From positions 1 to 54,063 of the forward strand of contig URTM01000018.1 in NCBI GenBank assembly GCA_900550865.1: a stretch of 54,063 nucleotides of DNA, written 5' to 3'. The translations under genes and the position numbers were made by a program. Origin of the DNA: an uncultured Dorea sp. (lineage in GTDB: Bacteria > Bacillota > Clostridia > Lachnospirales > Lachnospiraceae). Below, piece by piece: positions 44,523 to 53,371 of the stretch (position 1 is its first letter; every line of letters starts with the position of its first letter). The notes beneath the pieces were generated by a model. The model was not told the origin of the DNA. It was given only the letters and a program-made list of their open reading frames with translations, and made no database searches.

Positions 44523-46019
44523 TTATTTATCTTTTTCAATATATTTCTTATTGATGTCTTTCCACATCTCTGTGTCTACACCATCCCATGTAAGTTTATC
44601 CGGATTATAGTATGGATCTTTCTTTTCTTTCATCTGTGATTCATAGTCTTTGTAAAGTGCTATTACCTTTGGTGATAACAAAAGAACAACCAGCATATTT
44701 ATCCATGTACAGCTTCCAAGTGCCAGATCCGATAAGTTCCATGCGATATCTGATTCCAGATTACCCCAGATAAAGATCAGAACAGGCATTGCAATTCTCA
44801 TGATCCATGTAACGACTTTACGTATTTTCGTTTTGGAATCACCCTGGAACAGGTACATAGCTGCTGTCTCTGCTTCATAATAGTAACTGATCAGACAAGT
44901 GAATGAGAACAGTGCCAGCATGATCGCAATGAATGTAGGTGCGATCTTGCCCATAACTGTCTTACATGCTAACTGTACGAAAATAACTCCGTTCGTTCCT
45001 GCTGCTGCGAGTGCAGGAAGTTCTGTAGAACCACTTCCAACATATCCGCCTGCTGTATTAAAGCAGTCTGTTAACAGAATCATAAGTCCTGATGCCGTAC
45101 AGATGATAACTGTATCAAGCCATACACCTGCTGCATTGGCCATACCCTGTTTTACCGGATGGCTTGTCTCTGCCGCTGCTGCTGTAGGAGATGCTTCACC
45201 CATACCAGATGCACTTGAGAATGTACCTCTCTTAACACCCTGCTGGATGATCACACCGATTGTTCCACCAAATACTGCATTCTTGGCAAATGCTGCTGTT
45301 ACAACTGTTTTGATCAGTGCCGGTATTGCTGTAATGTTCATAACAATAATTACAACTGCTGCGATCAGATATACCGTTACCATGAATGGTACGATCATAG
45401 ATGCGATCGCACTGATACGTTTTACACCACCGATAACTACAATTGCAAGAATCAATGCAATGATCAATGCACTTACCCACATCGGAATCTTGATCGCATT
45501 GTGGAATCCGTCACAGATTGTATATGTAGCTGCTGCCGGCATGAATACAGAAGTTCCAATCATAAGGATCAGGGCCATAAATGCACCATATTTCTTCCAG
45601 CCAAGTCCTTTCTCCGCACAGTAGGCTCCTCCACCACGATACTGGCCATCAATACGTGTCTTATACAGAACTGCCAGTGTACACTCTGCAAAACATACTG
45701 CCGAGTTCGTCATACCCGCAAGGATCATCCAGAACAGTGCTCCCGGACCACCCATGTAAATTGCCACTGCAACTCCGGCTACGTTACCTGTACCGACACG
45801 CATTGCCATGGTCGTACAAAATGAACCAAATGCTGAAATCCCCGAATCAGAATCCTGCTTATCAATGATTCTGCTCCACATATCCTTGAAATGTACAAAC
45901 TGGAAAGCATGTAATCTGATTGTAAAATATAATCCACTTCCTACAATCAGTATCAACATTCCAACGCCCCAGATGTAACCATTCAGGAAGTTAACAACGT
46001 TGTTTAAACTGTTTAACAT
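44523..46019 (-). CDS. Alanine/glycine:cation symporter (AGCS family)
   Basis: This 498-residue membrane protein with about 11 hydrophobic segments belongs to the AGCS (AlsT/AgcS) family, which couples uptake of alanine or glycine to Na+ or H+. It carries GTGNVAGVAVAIYMGGPGALFWM, the GGAYCAEKGLG loop and GMGEASPTAAAAETSHPVKQG. It is transcribed alone. Confidence 0.95.
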   Translation of the reverse strand: MLNSLNNVVNFLNGYIWGVGMLILIVGSGLYFTIRLHAFQFVHFKDMWSRIIDKQDSDSGISAFGSFCTTMAMRVGTGNVAGVAVAIYMGGPGALFWMILAGMTNSAVCFAECTLAVLYKTRIDGQYRGGGAYCAEKGLGWKKYGAFMALILMIGTSVFMPAAATYTICDGFHNAIKIPMWVSALIIALILAIVVIGGVKRISAIASMIVPFMVTVYLIAAVVIIVMNITAIPALIKTVVTAAFAKNAVFGGTIGVIIQQGVKRGTFSSASGMGEASPTAAAAETSHPVKQGMANAAGVWLDTVIICTASGLMILLTDCFNTAGGYVGSGSTELPALAAAGTNGVIFVQLACKTVMGKIAPTFIAIMLALFSFTCLISYYYEAETAAMYLFQGDSKTKIRKVVTWIMRIAMPVLIFIWGNLESDIAWNLSDLALGSCTWINMLVVLLLSPKVIALYKDYESQMKEKKDPYYNPDKLTWDGVDTEMWKDINKKYIEKDK

Positions 46020-46185
46020 ATGATATCCTCCATATCCTTTTGATTTGTTAATTTTATCACAATATTTTCAAAAAATCAACCAATTATCCACAATTACAGA
46101 TATGTTTTTTATTCATTTTTACACGTTTATACATTATATTATTAATTTTTATGCATTTATGCATTGTTTTCCTTGTTAATTTCAA

Positions 46186-46229
46186 GACAAAAAGTCCTCT
46201 CGGGAGTATCACTCCCCCGACAGGACTTT
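46186..46229 (-). terminator. Terminator of the cyuA-eamA unit
   Basis: AAAGTCCT with AGGACTTT and inner GGGAGT with ACTCCC form a long stem just after the eamA stop, followed on the minus strand by TTTTTG. Confidence 0.8.
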
Positions 46230-46240
46230 CTGTAATCTTT

Positions 46241-47200
46241 TTATATCTTTTTATATCTTTTTTTCTTCTTTGGCAGCGACAATATGATCACGCCCGCTAT
46301 AATTCCGACAAATCCTGCCAGATCCATCCCCGAAAAAGCCACATGCATAAAGAGCACCGACATTGCCGTTGCTGTCAGCGGCTCAACCGATGCAAACAGA
46401 CTTGCCCTGGAGCCTCCGATCAGACGAACCCCTTCCATATAGCAGCTAAAGGACATCACTGTACCAAATATGATTACGACTGCAATGCAACCGACACACT
46501 GCCAGTCCCAAAGGATATCTCCCGTCATTGTCCATGGCTGCACAAATGGTGTCAGACCGATCCCACTGATCAGCATTCCCCAGCCGACCATGGAAAAAGT
46601 TCCATAGATATCCATCAGATTACCCGGTACGAGATTATAGAATACCGTTGCAACTGCTGAAGCAAGACCCAATACTAATGTTGTCTTTGACACACTCAAT
46701 TGTGTAAGATTACCGTGCGTTGCCAGAAGAACCGTTCCCCCAAATGCCAATACCAACGCAAGTATCTCATTTCCCTCAGGCAGCTTCCGGTTTCTGACTG
46801 CCATAAGGACCATGATCATAACCGGTGCCGTGTATTGCAGGACTGTTGCAATTCCGGCATTTGAATCCTGTACCGCCATATAATACGTCATCTGACATCC
46901 TGCAATACCGATCACTCCATACATCAGCATACGGAACACATGTCTTTTATTTTTCCAGATACGGAAGATTCCATTCTTCTGCACCATATATGCTCTCGTC
47001 AGCAAAATGATCCCTGCTATAATCAGCCGGACATTAACCAGCCACGGTGCCATCACTCCTTTGTATTCAAACGAATATTTGCCAAATACTCCTGCGAGTC
47101 CCCACAGAAATCCTCCCGTAATCGTCAATGCTGTTCCTCTTACGAGCTCTTTCCGGCCCAGCCTGTCCGAAAGCTGTTCCTTGGATACACTGCTTCCCAA
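46241..47200 (-). CDS. EamA/DMT-family transporter
   Basis: The 319-residue protein has ten predicted membrane helices in two EamA repeats (ALTITGGFLWGLAGVFGK in the first, LVLGLASAVATVFYNLVPG in the second). The start is TTG 47200 with AGGAAGTGA 4 bp upstream. It lies 17 bp after cyuA, so it may export a product or amino acid related to cysteine breakdown; this is inferred only from position. Confidence 0.88.
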   Translation of the reverse strand: MGSSVSKEQLSDRLGRKELVRGTALTITGGFLWGLAGVFGKYSFEYKGVMAPWLVNVRLIIAGIILLTRAYMVQKNGIFRIWKNKRHVFRMLMYGVIGIAGCQMTYYMAVQDSNAGIATVLQYTAPVMIMVLMAVRNRKLPEGNEILALVLAFGGTVLLATHGNLTQLSVSKTTLVLGLASAVATVFYNLVPGNLMDIYGTFSMVGWGMLISGIGLTPFVQPWTMTGDILWDWQCVGCIAVVIIFGTVMSFSCYMEGVRLIGGSRASLFASVEPLTATAMSVLFMHVAFSGMDLAGFVGIIAGVIILSLPKKKKRYKKI

Positions 47201-47216
47201 TTCGTCACTTCCTATC

Positions 47217-48494
47217 TTAATCTTCGATCATCATTTTAATGATTTCTTCATTCGTCTCACGCATACCTTCTTTTCCGAGACGTCCGACATTTCTCAAGGT
47301 CGCCTCTACACCTTTTGTCACGATTCCATCCCCGCCATAAAATTCCTGACCACGGATATACATATTGTATCCAAGAATTCCGGCATCTACTGCTGATGCA
47401 ATCTTTGCCGCACAGGATGCTTTCGCACCATCGCAGACGATACCTGATACGATCGCCAGTGCATTGACAACCGTATGGATCACTTCCTCATATCCTCCAC
47501 CACAAAGGTATGCGATACCTGCTCCCGCTCCTGCTCCCGCATTAACCGCACCGCAATATGCTGACAGACGGCCGATCGGTGTCTTCTCATGGATCGCTGT
47601 CAGATTGGAAAGTGCAAGTGCACGGTAGAGTTTTTCTTTTTCTACACTCAATTCTTCCGCATACACCATAACCGGTACCGACACCGTAATTCCCTGATTA
47701 CCACTTCCGGAATTGATCACAACCGGCAGTTCACAGCCATTCATACGGGCATCGGATCCTGCTGCTGCCATCGCTTTTGCCCTGGTCTTTACATTGTCCT
47801 CATCCATATCAAGAAGTACTTTTCCTATATTGGCACCATAATCCCCGCGGATTCCTTCTTTTGCAATTGTATAATTATACTCCATCTGTCTGTCAAGAAC
47901 TTCTTTAATGTCTTCTACGTCTACCGTATTGATAAAGTCCCAGATATCTTTCATATTTAAAAGACTTCTGTCTGTAAGTCCTTCCTCTTCTTCACCCTTG
48001 ACTTCTGATTCTTTTACAACTTCCCCATTGTGCTCGATCAGCACAATATTGGTATGATAGTTTGCAATCCTTACTTTTGCATACTCATCTCCGTGATATA
48101 AAGTAAGCACAATGTCAAATGTGATACCCTGTTCCAGATGTTCAACAGTGATCGGTGTATTCTCTAAGAAATCTTTGATTTTTACCGAATCTTCCTCTGT
48201 CGCCTCTGCAATCACTTCCAGTTCTTTGTCCGGATCTCCTGCCACGATCCCTGCGGATACTGCGGCCGGTATTCCTTTCAGATGATTGGTATTCGGAACG
48301 ATCACTGATTTTACATTCTTAATGATACTGCCGCTTGCCCCAATGACAACTCTGTCCGGCAGACATCCGAGTTCTCTTCTGGCTACCGCTGCCGCATAAG
48401 CCAGCGCAATCGGTTCCGTACATCCCATTGCAGGATGTAATTCTTCTTTTAAAATTTGTACATACGCCTGATATTTTGGATTTGTCTTTTCCAT
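47217..48494 (-). CDS. cyuA: L-cysteine desulfidase family protein (CyuA/YhaM)
   Basis: A 425-residue member of the CyuA/UPF0597 family, which cleaves cysteine to pyruvate, ammonia and sulfide using an Fe-S cluster. The family has the N-terminal MGCTEPIALAYA with a cluster Cys, later NSGSGNQGIT, YCGAVNAGAGAGAG and VCDGAKASCAAKI, with further Cys residues. Substrate specificity (cysteine or serine) is inferred. It is divergent from a LysR gene that probably controls it. Confidence 0.88.
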   Translation of the reverse strand: MEKTNPKYQAYVQILKEELHPAMGCTEPIALAYAAAVARRELGCLPDRVVIGASGSIIKNVKSVIVPNTNHLKGIPAAVSAGIVAGDPDKELEVIAEATEEDSVKIKDFLENTPITVEHLEQGITFDIVLTLYHGDEYAKVRIANYHTNIVLIEHNGEVVKESEVKGEEEEGLTDRSLLNMKDIWDFINTVDVEDIKEVLDRQMEYNYTIAKEGIRGDYGANIGKVLLDMDEDNVKTRAKAMAAAGSDARMNGCELPVVINSGSGNQGITVSVPVMVYAEELSVEKEKLYRALALSNLTAIHEKTPIGRLSAYCGAVNAGAGAGAGIAYLCGGGYEEVIHTVVNALAIVSGIVCDGAKASCAAKIASAVDAGILGYNMYIRGQEFYGGDGIVTKGVEATLRNVGRLGKEGMRETNEEIIKMMIED

Positions 48495-48522
48495 CTCTTT
48501 TGCATTCCTTTCTTCTATCTAT

Positions 48523-48546
48523 AATACCATAAAAAATACCATAAAA
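48523..48546. repeat. Tandem 12-bp repeat in the cyuA-lysR promoter region
   Basis: AATACCATAAAA occurs twice without a gap, 28 bp upstream of cyuA. It may be part of the LysR binding region or promoter. Confidence 0.6.
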
Positions 48547-48679
48547 CATTTTTTCCGGAAAACATGTTTTTGTCTTGTTTTTCTCACTTAGACACTGTAT
48601 CATCAAATAAACGATTTGTAAAATTTAACTTTTTTATAAAATGATTAAAAATATTTTATGCAAGCGAAATGGAGGAATT

Positions 48680-49552
48680 ATGGATTTTCGTGAAATAAAT
48701 ACATTTATACATGTTGCCAATCAGGAAAGTTTTTCAAAAGCCGCCGATGTTCTCGGTTACACACAGGCTGCCGTCAGCATACAGATCAAACATCTGGAAT
48801 CCGAATTAGGCACCCGGCTTTTTGACCGGATCGGCAAACACATTTCCCTTACACATCAGGGGAAAATATTTTATCAGTATGCTTTGCACATCACCAATGA
48901 GATCGAAGAAGCAAAGGATGTACTCTCCGGATCCCAGGATCTGAATGGAACACTCAGGATCGGAACGATCGAGTCGATCTGTTCTTCTATCCTGCCGGAT
49001 ATCCTGTCCAGATATCATGCACTTCACCCTGCGGTTGAGATCAGTATCATCACAGATTCTCCGGAGGCTCTTCTCGATATGATGAATAAATCCCGTGTAG
49101 ATCTCGTCTATTTTATGGATAAGCGTATGTACGATCCGAAGTGGGTCAAGATCTTAGAAGAACCGGAAAATATCATTTTCGTTGCAAGTCCGGATCATCC
49201 TTGCACAAAAAAAAGTCCCCTGACATTAAATAAAATTATCAGTGAACCTTTTATACTGACTGAAAAGAATGCAAGTTACCGTTTTATTCTGGATCAGTAT
49301 CTTACTGCATATGGACAGGAAATCCATCCACGGGTAGAATCCAGCAGTACCGATTTTATCATTCAGCTTCTGTTGAAAAATGAATTTTTATCTTTTGTTC
49401 CTCAGTTTGCTGTACAGGATCAGATTGCACAGGGGGTCCTCACTCCCATACCGGTCCAGGATTTTGACATGCATATCTGGCGGCAGATCGTATACCACAA
49501 GGACAAACTTCTGACACGGGAGATGAAAGCATTCTTCCAGTTGGTACAGTAA
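48680..49552 (+). CDS. LysR family regulator
   Basis: The start at ATG 48680, with GGAGG 4 bp upstream, gives 290 residues. The N-terminal winged helix is typical (DFREINTFIHVANQESFSKAADVLGYTQAAVSIQIKHLE). The remainder is a periplasmic-binding-like effector domain (GTLRIGTIESICSSILPDIL). It is divergent from cyuA, so regulation of cyuA-eamA by cysteine or a derivative is likely but inferred. Confidence 0.92.
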   Translation: MDFREINTFIHVANQESFSKAADVLGYTQAAVSIQIKHLESELGTRLFDRIGKHISLTHQGKIFYQYALHITNEIEEAKDVLSGSQDLNGTLRIGTIESICSSILPDILSRYHALHPAVEISIITDSPEALLDMMNKSRVDLVYFMDKRMYDPKWVKILEEPENIIFVASPDHPCTKKSPLTLNKIISEPFILTEKNASYRFILDQYLTAYGQEIHPRVESSSTDFIIQLLLKNEFLSFVPQFAVQDQIAQGVLTPIPVQDFDMHIWRQIVYHKDKLLTREMKAFFQLVQ

Positions 49553-49673
49553 CATTGGAGAAAGGCAGGTTTCCCCTGCCCTTCAAAAGGATAGTATATC
49601 AATATTTTAGCGAAACGTCTTGTTATTTTCTGATTGATCTACTGCATATTTTCAATTATTTTTCGATTCTTCT

Positions 49674-50408
49674 CTATGCTGTTGCCGGAAGAATACGTGA
49701 CAGGAATGTCTGTGTTCTTCTTTCCTTCGGTGCGGTAAAGATGCGCTCCGGTTTTCCTTCTTCTACTACATATCCGTCTGCCATAAAGATGACTCTGTCT
49801 GCTACATCACGGGCAAATCCCATCTCATGTGTTACAACGATCATAGTCATTCCCTCTTTTGCCAGGGATTTCATAACATCCAATACATCACCTACCAGTT
49901 CCGGATCCAGTGCGGATGTTGGTTCATCGAAAAGAAGTGCCTTCGGTTCCATTGCAAGTGCTCTTGCAATCGCAACACGCTGCTGCTGCCCTCCGGAAAG
50001 TGTACTTGGATATACATCTGCTTTGTCTTTCAGGCCTACCTTATCCAGAAGTTCCAGTGCTTTTTCATGAGCTTCTTCTTTATTCATATGTTTGGTCAGA
50101 ACCGGTGCCATCATAACATTTTCTGCAACCGTCTTCAGTGGGAACAGATTGAATCTCTGGAATACCATACCAACCTCTTCACGGAACTTACGGATATCGC
50201 ATTTCTTATCCAGCAGGTTCTTTCCTTCATATTCTACGATTCCTCCGGTCGGATTCTCCAACTGGTTGATGCATCTGAGAAATGTACTTTTTCCAGAACC
50301 GGAAGGTCCGATGATACATACAACTTCGCCTTCTTCGATATCAAGGTTGATATCTTTTAATACTTCCAGGTTTCCGAATTTCTTTGATAAATGGCTAATT
50401 TTAATCAT
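49674..50408 (-). CDS. Polar amino-acid ABC transporter, ATP-binding protein
   Basis: A 244-residue GlnQ/HisP-type ATPase: Walker A GPSGSGKSTFLRC, Q-loop MVFQRFNLFP, signature LSGGQQQRVAIARAL, Walker B LLFDEPTSALDPE and switch His in VVTHEMGFA. ATG 50408 has GAGGTGA upstream. It is the last gene of a three-gene operon. Confidence 0.95.
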   Translation of the reverse strand: MIKISHLSKKFGNLEVLKDINLDIEEGEVVCIIGPSGSGKSTFLRCINQLENPTGGIVEYEGKNLLDKKCDIRKFREEVGMVFQRFNLFPLKTVAENVMMAPVLTKHMNKEEAHEKALELLDKVGLKDKADVYPSTLSGGQQQRVAIARALAMEPKALLFDEPTSALDPELVGDVLDVMKSLAKEGMTMIVVTHEMGFARDVADRVIFMADGYVVEEGKPERIFTAPKERRTQTFLSRILPATA

Positions 50409-50414
50409 AATCAA

Positions 50415-51059
50415 TCACCTCATTTTTCTTTCAATCTGTTTCTGAACAATTATCAATATAGAAAGTATGATCAAGTAGAACACTGCCAGGGCGGTATATG
50501 TAGGAATTGCCTTAAAGCTTAATGCTGCATATGCCTGTGCCTGATGTGTGATCTCATTTACCGCAATGGCTGATAATAATGCGGTATCTTTTACGGACGT
50601 AATAAACTGGTTAAAGAGTGCCGGTAATGCGGACTTGAATGCCGGTGGGATGACCAGGTGGAACATCGTCTGTGTACTGGTAAGTCCGAGCGATGCACCT
50701 GCTTCTTTCTGTCCCGGATCAATTCCCATCAGCGCTCCTTTGACGATCTCGGAAATAAATGCTCCGGAGTTCAGTGCAATAACCCCGATTCCGACGATCG
50801 TACTGCTGATATCTACGCCGACCAGTTTTGGAATTACGAAATATCCGTAAAGTGCCTGCACCATAAGTGGTGTTGCTCTGATAATCCAAATGTAAACCTC
50901 AGCGATTGCTTTTCCTACTTTATACTTAGACTGTAATAAATATCCACAGAGACTTCCGATCAGGAATCCGATACCGATACCTACTACAGCGATCAATACT
51001 GTTAGTTTTAATCCGTCAAACATCATCGGGAGTAAAACATCCAAAAATTTCATATCCAT
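50415..51059 (-). CDS. Polar amino-acid ABC transporter, permease
   Basis: A 214-residue HisM/GlnP-type membrane protein with five hydrophobic segments and the EAA loop (KGALMGIDPGQKEAGASLGLTSTQTMFHLVIPPA). It is placed between the binding protein and the ATPase genes. One permease suggests a homodimer. Confidence 0.93.
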   Translation of the reverse strand: MDMKFLDVLLPMMFDGLKLTVLIAVVGIGIGFLIGSLCGYLLQSKYKVGKAIAEVYIWIIRATPLMVQALYGYFVIPKLVGVDISSTIVGIGVIALNSGAFISEIVKGALMGIDPGQKEAGASLGLTSTQTMFHLVIPPAFKSALPALFNQFITSVKDTALLSAIAVNEITHQAQAYAALSFKAIPTYTALAVFYLIILSILIIVQKQIERKMR

Positions 51060-51106
51060 ATACTATCTCTTCCAATCTGATTTATTCTGTTCTTACCTTT
51101 TGTGCT

Positions 51107-51940
51107 TTATTCACACCATTTTGCGTATAACTCATCTGTAGTTCCATTTTTAATCAGGACTTTGACAGCTGCGTTGATTTCATCATAATATTTGCATTCT
51201 TTTGAAACTGCCACACAATATGGAGCCTGGCCCTGATTGAATTCATCACCTACAACCTCAAGATTGCTGTCCGGTGTTGTCTTAATATAGAAGTTTGCTC
51301 CAGGTCCGTCCTGAATGACTGCATCTACTTTTTTCTGTTCCAGTGATTCGTAAGCAGTTGTAATTGTGTCATGTACTTCCAGCTCTGAATCAGAAAGATT
51401 CTTTGATGCATATGTATGGGAAGCAGTTCCTTTTTCTACGGCTACTTTTTTGCCTTTCAGATCATCTACACTCTTGATTCCTTCGTCATTTGTCTTATTG
51501 ACCATAACAACCTGACCTGAATCGCAATATACATCTGTAAAGTTCATAACTTCTTTTCTTTCATCTGTTGCACAAAGTGCTGCAGCTCCCATATCCAGTT
51601 TGCTTTCTGAGAGTGAAGTCGTCAGTGCCGAATAATCCATTGCCTGCACTCCTCCGTCAATCTCGAATCCAAGCAGATCCTGAAGATCACTGATAAGATC
51701 CAGGTCATATCCGATTAATGTCTTTCCGTCTTCATCGTAATAAGAAAATGGTCCGAAGAGTCCGCTTGTTCCTACTTTCAGTTTTACGCCTTTCATGCTG
51801 TCTTTGATATCGTCTTCTGTCAGAGTTTTCTTTGTCTCGGACTTGGATGAAGAATCATCACTTGATTTGCTTCCGCATCCTACGCCAAGCATTGCCACCA
51901 TTGCTGCACACATCATAACTGCTACTATTTTCTTTTTCAT
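51107..51940 (-). CDS. Polar amino-acid ABC transporter, substrate-binding lipoprotein
   Basis: The start at ATG 51940, with AAGGAGG upstream, gives 277 residues. The signal peptide ends in a lipobox (AMLGVGCGSKS). A Ser/Lys linker leads to an SBP_bac_3 fold: LKVGTSGLFGPFSYYDEDGKTLIGYDLDL is the ligand-binding start, then VEKGTASHTYASKNL and QAPYCVAVSKECKYYDEINAAV. The amino acid cannot be predicted. The transcript has a 220-nt structured leader. Confidence 0.94.
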   Translation of the reverse strand: MKKKIVAVMMCAAMVAMLGVGCGSKSSDDSSSKSETKKTLTEDDIKDSMKGVKLKVGTSGLFGPFSYYDEDGKTLIGYDLDLISDLQDLLGFEIDGGVQAMDYSALTTSLSESKLDMGAAALCATDERKEVMNFTDVYCDSGQVVMVNKTNDEGIKSVDDLKGKKVAVEKGTASHTYASKNLSDSELEVHDTITTAYESLEQKKVDAVIQDGPGANFYIKTTPDSNLEVVGDEFNQGQAPYCVAVSKECKYYDEINAAVKVLIKNGTTDELYAKWCE

Positions 51941-52160
51941 ATTGTGATCCTCCTTATTGTTGCTTCTTTGGAATCTACTATAAAGCAGCTCCCTCAGATA
52001 ACTGAAAATGTAAGGGCGCATTACAAAAATCATTTGTAATGCGCCCTTGCATTTTCTGTCCAACAGACTTTCCAGCCTTCCCGGGATGAACTGAAATATA
52101 AGAAAGCGCCGCAGGTTTATAAACCGCGACGCCTTTGTCTGCCTTGTTCTTTATGAACTT
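51941..52160 (-). ncRNA. Structured leader of the amino-acid transporter operon
   Basis: Between the promoter (52167-52195) and the gene lie two strong hairpins. The first (52103-52136) centres on GGTTTATAAACC with flanking GC pairs. The second (52004-52056) has 16 perfect pairs (AAGGGCGCATTACAAA), one mismatch and seven more. Neither has a proper T-run, and no T-box or S-box motif is seen. It could be a cis-regulatory RNA. The rest of this 358-bp gap (52200-52298) is AT-rich with nothing recognised. Confidence 0.5.
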
Positions 52161-52166
52161 GTGATT

Positions 52167-52195
52167 ATTCTAACTGTTTTATCAATTTCCGTCAA
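52167..52195 (-). promoter_or_regulatory. Promoter of the amino-acid transporter operon
   Basis: On the minus strand: TTGACG (-35, 52195-52190), 17-bp spacer, TAGAAT (-10, 52172-52167). Confidence 0.7.
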
Positions 52196-52298
52196 TCTGT
52201 AATTTTGTTTAAAATTATCTGTTAATTCTCTCCATTTATCGTTTTTATCACGAATTACTTTTCCTGTTTTTACATTATCTATAAAATTCAATCATTGA

Positions 52299-53246
52299 TT
52301 ATATATTATTTTGTGTTATTTCACTATTAGTATTTCTAATACCTGTTTTCACATTCTCTTTTTGGATATATTCTTCCAAAGTCGGAAATGCCATTGCTTC
52401 CCCGGTACACATCACCAGAAGATCATCCCGCAGTGCCATTGCTTCCACCGTATCCACTTTTCCAAGTTCTTTTAGCAGGCCAAGACTCTTTTCCTGAATT
52501 CCTTCCGATACATCATCCCATTTTTCACGGAATCTGCGCAGCCTGTAATATACTTCCTTCTCCGATGTATACTTTTTCATAATCTGCAGCATCTGCTCTG
52601 GACAGCCTTTCAGATCAATGTGCCTGATGATATTTTTCAGATCTACCGCATCATCCAGCGCATTGTGGCTGACTTCCGTTCCAAGCCCGCAGATGATCTT
52701 CAGACTTCCAATCCCCGCACTTTGCAGATCCAGCTTTGCCGAATAGATTCCTTCTATATCCTTGATCATACGAAAGATCCTGTTCACGATCTTTCTGGTC
52801 CGTTTCGATATGTCCTTACGGTATTCCAGAAGATCCCGCTGTATCACATACTTATCCGGTCCCCATACATAGATCCTAGATACCTCCCACGCTTCCAGCT
52901 GCTCTGCGACTTCTTCCATTACAAGTTCATAATCCGGGGCACTTAAGAGATCTTTTCTCTCAATCCCTGTCATCTCCTGGAACCGGTCATGTAATTTGTC
53001 TTCTGCATAAATATAGGAATGAAATCTTGTTACTTCTTCAAAATTCTTCCCACAGACTACAAACCCGATCGACACAAGCTTGGCCGGCGGTCCTCCTTTT
53101 ATCTGCGATGTTAAGAATTCCGTATCCAGGAACGCAACCATCTCATTATCGAGTTTTTCTGCAATATTGGGTGTGCTTTGTGTGAATGATTTTTTATTTA
53201 TATTTTTATTTATATTCTTCTTTGGCTTTTTCCTGATCTTTGCCAA
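52299..53246 (-). CDS. DEDD-type 3'-5' exonuclease domain protein
   Basis: A basic head (KIRKKPKKNINKNINKK) precedes a DnaQ-like fold: FLDTEF (first Asp and Glu), WGPD region, and HNALDDAVDLKNII with the His and Asp of the DEDDh type. The 110-residue C-terminus has a helical, charged segment. TTG 53246, with AAGGAG 8 bp upstream, is the likely start. Proteins of this type act on RNA or DNA ends; the substrate is unknown. Confidence 0.78.
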   Translation of the reverse strand: MAKIRKKPKKNINKNINKKSFTQSTPNIAEKLDNEMVAFLDTEFLTSQIKGGPPAKLVSIGFVVCGKNFEEVTRFHSYIYAEDKLHDRFQEMTGIERKDLLSAPDYELVMEEVAEQLEAWEVSRIYVWGPDKYVIQRDLLEYRKDISKRTRKIVNRIFRMIKDIEGIYSAKLDLQSAGIGSLKIICGLGTEVSHNALDDAVDLKNIIRHIDLKGCPEQMLQIMKKYTSEKEVYYRLRRFREKWDDVSEGIQEKSLGLLKELGKVDTVEAMALRDDLLVMCTGEAMAFPTLEEYIQKENVKTGIRNTNSEITQNNI

Positions 53247-53371
53247 TGAAACCACTCCTTGTCATTTCGTTTTGTTCCTTTTGAAATGATACAGGGTGTG
53301 GGGGGATTTTGCAAGTATCTTTATTTCTGATTCTGCCTGGATATCCTCTCCTTTCTAACCATATACCCGGC

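Noticed and set aside
44899..45624. 241-codon plus-strand frame inside the AGCS symporter gene
   Set aside because: It is antisense to a clearly conserved membrane protein and has no ribosome site or homology I recognise.
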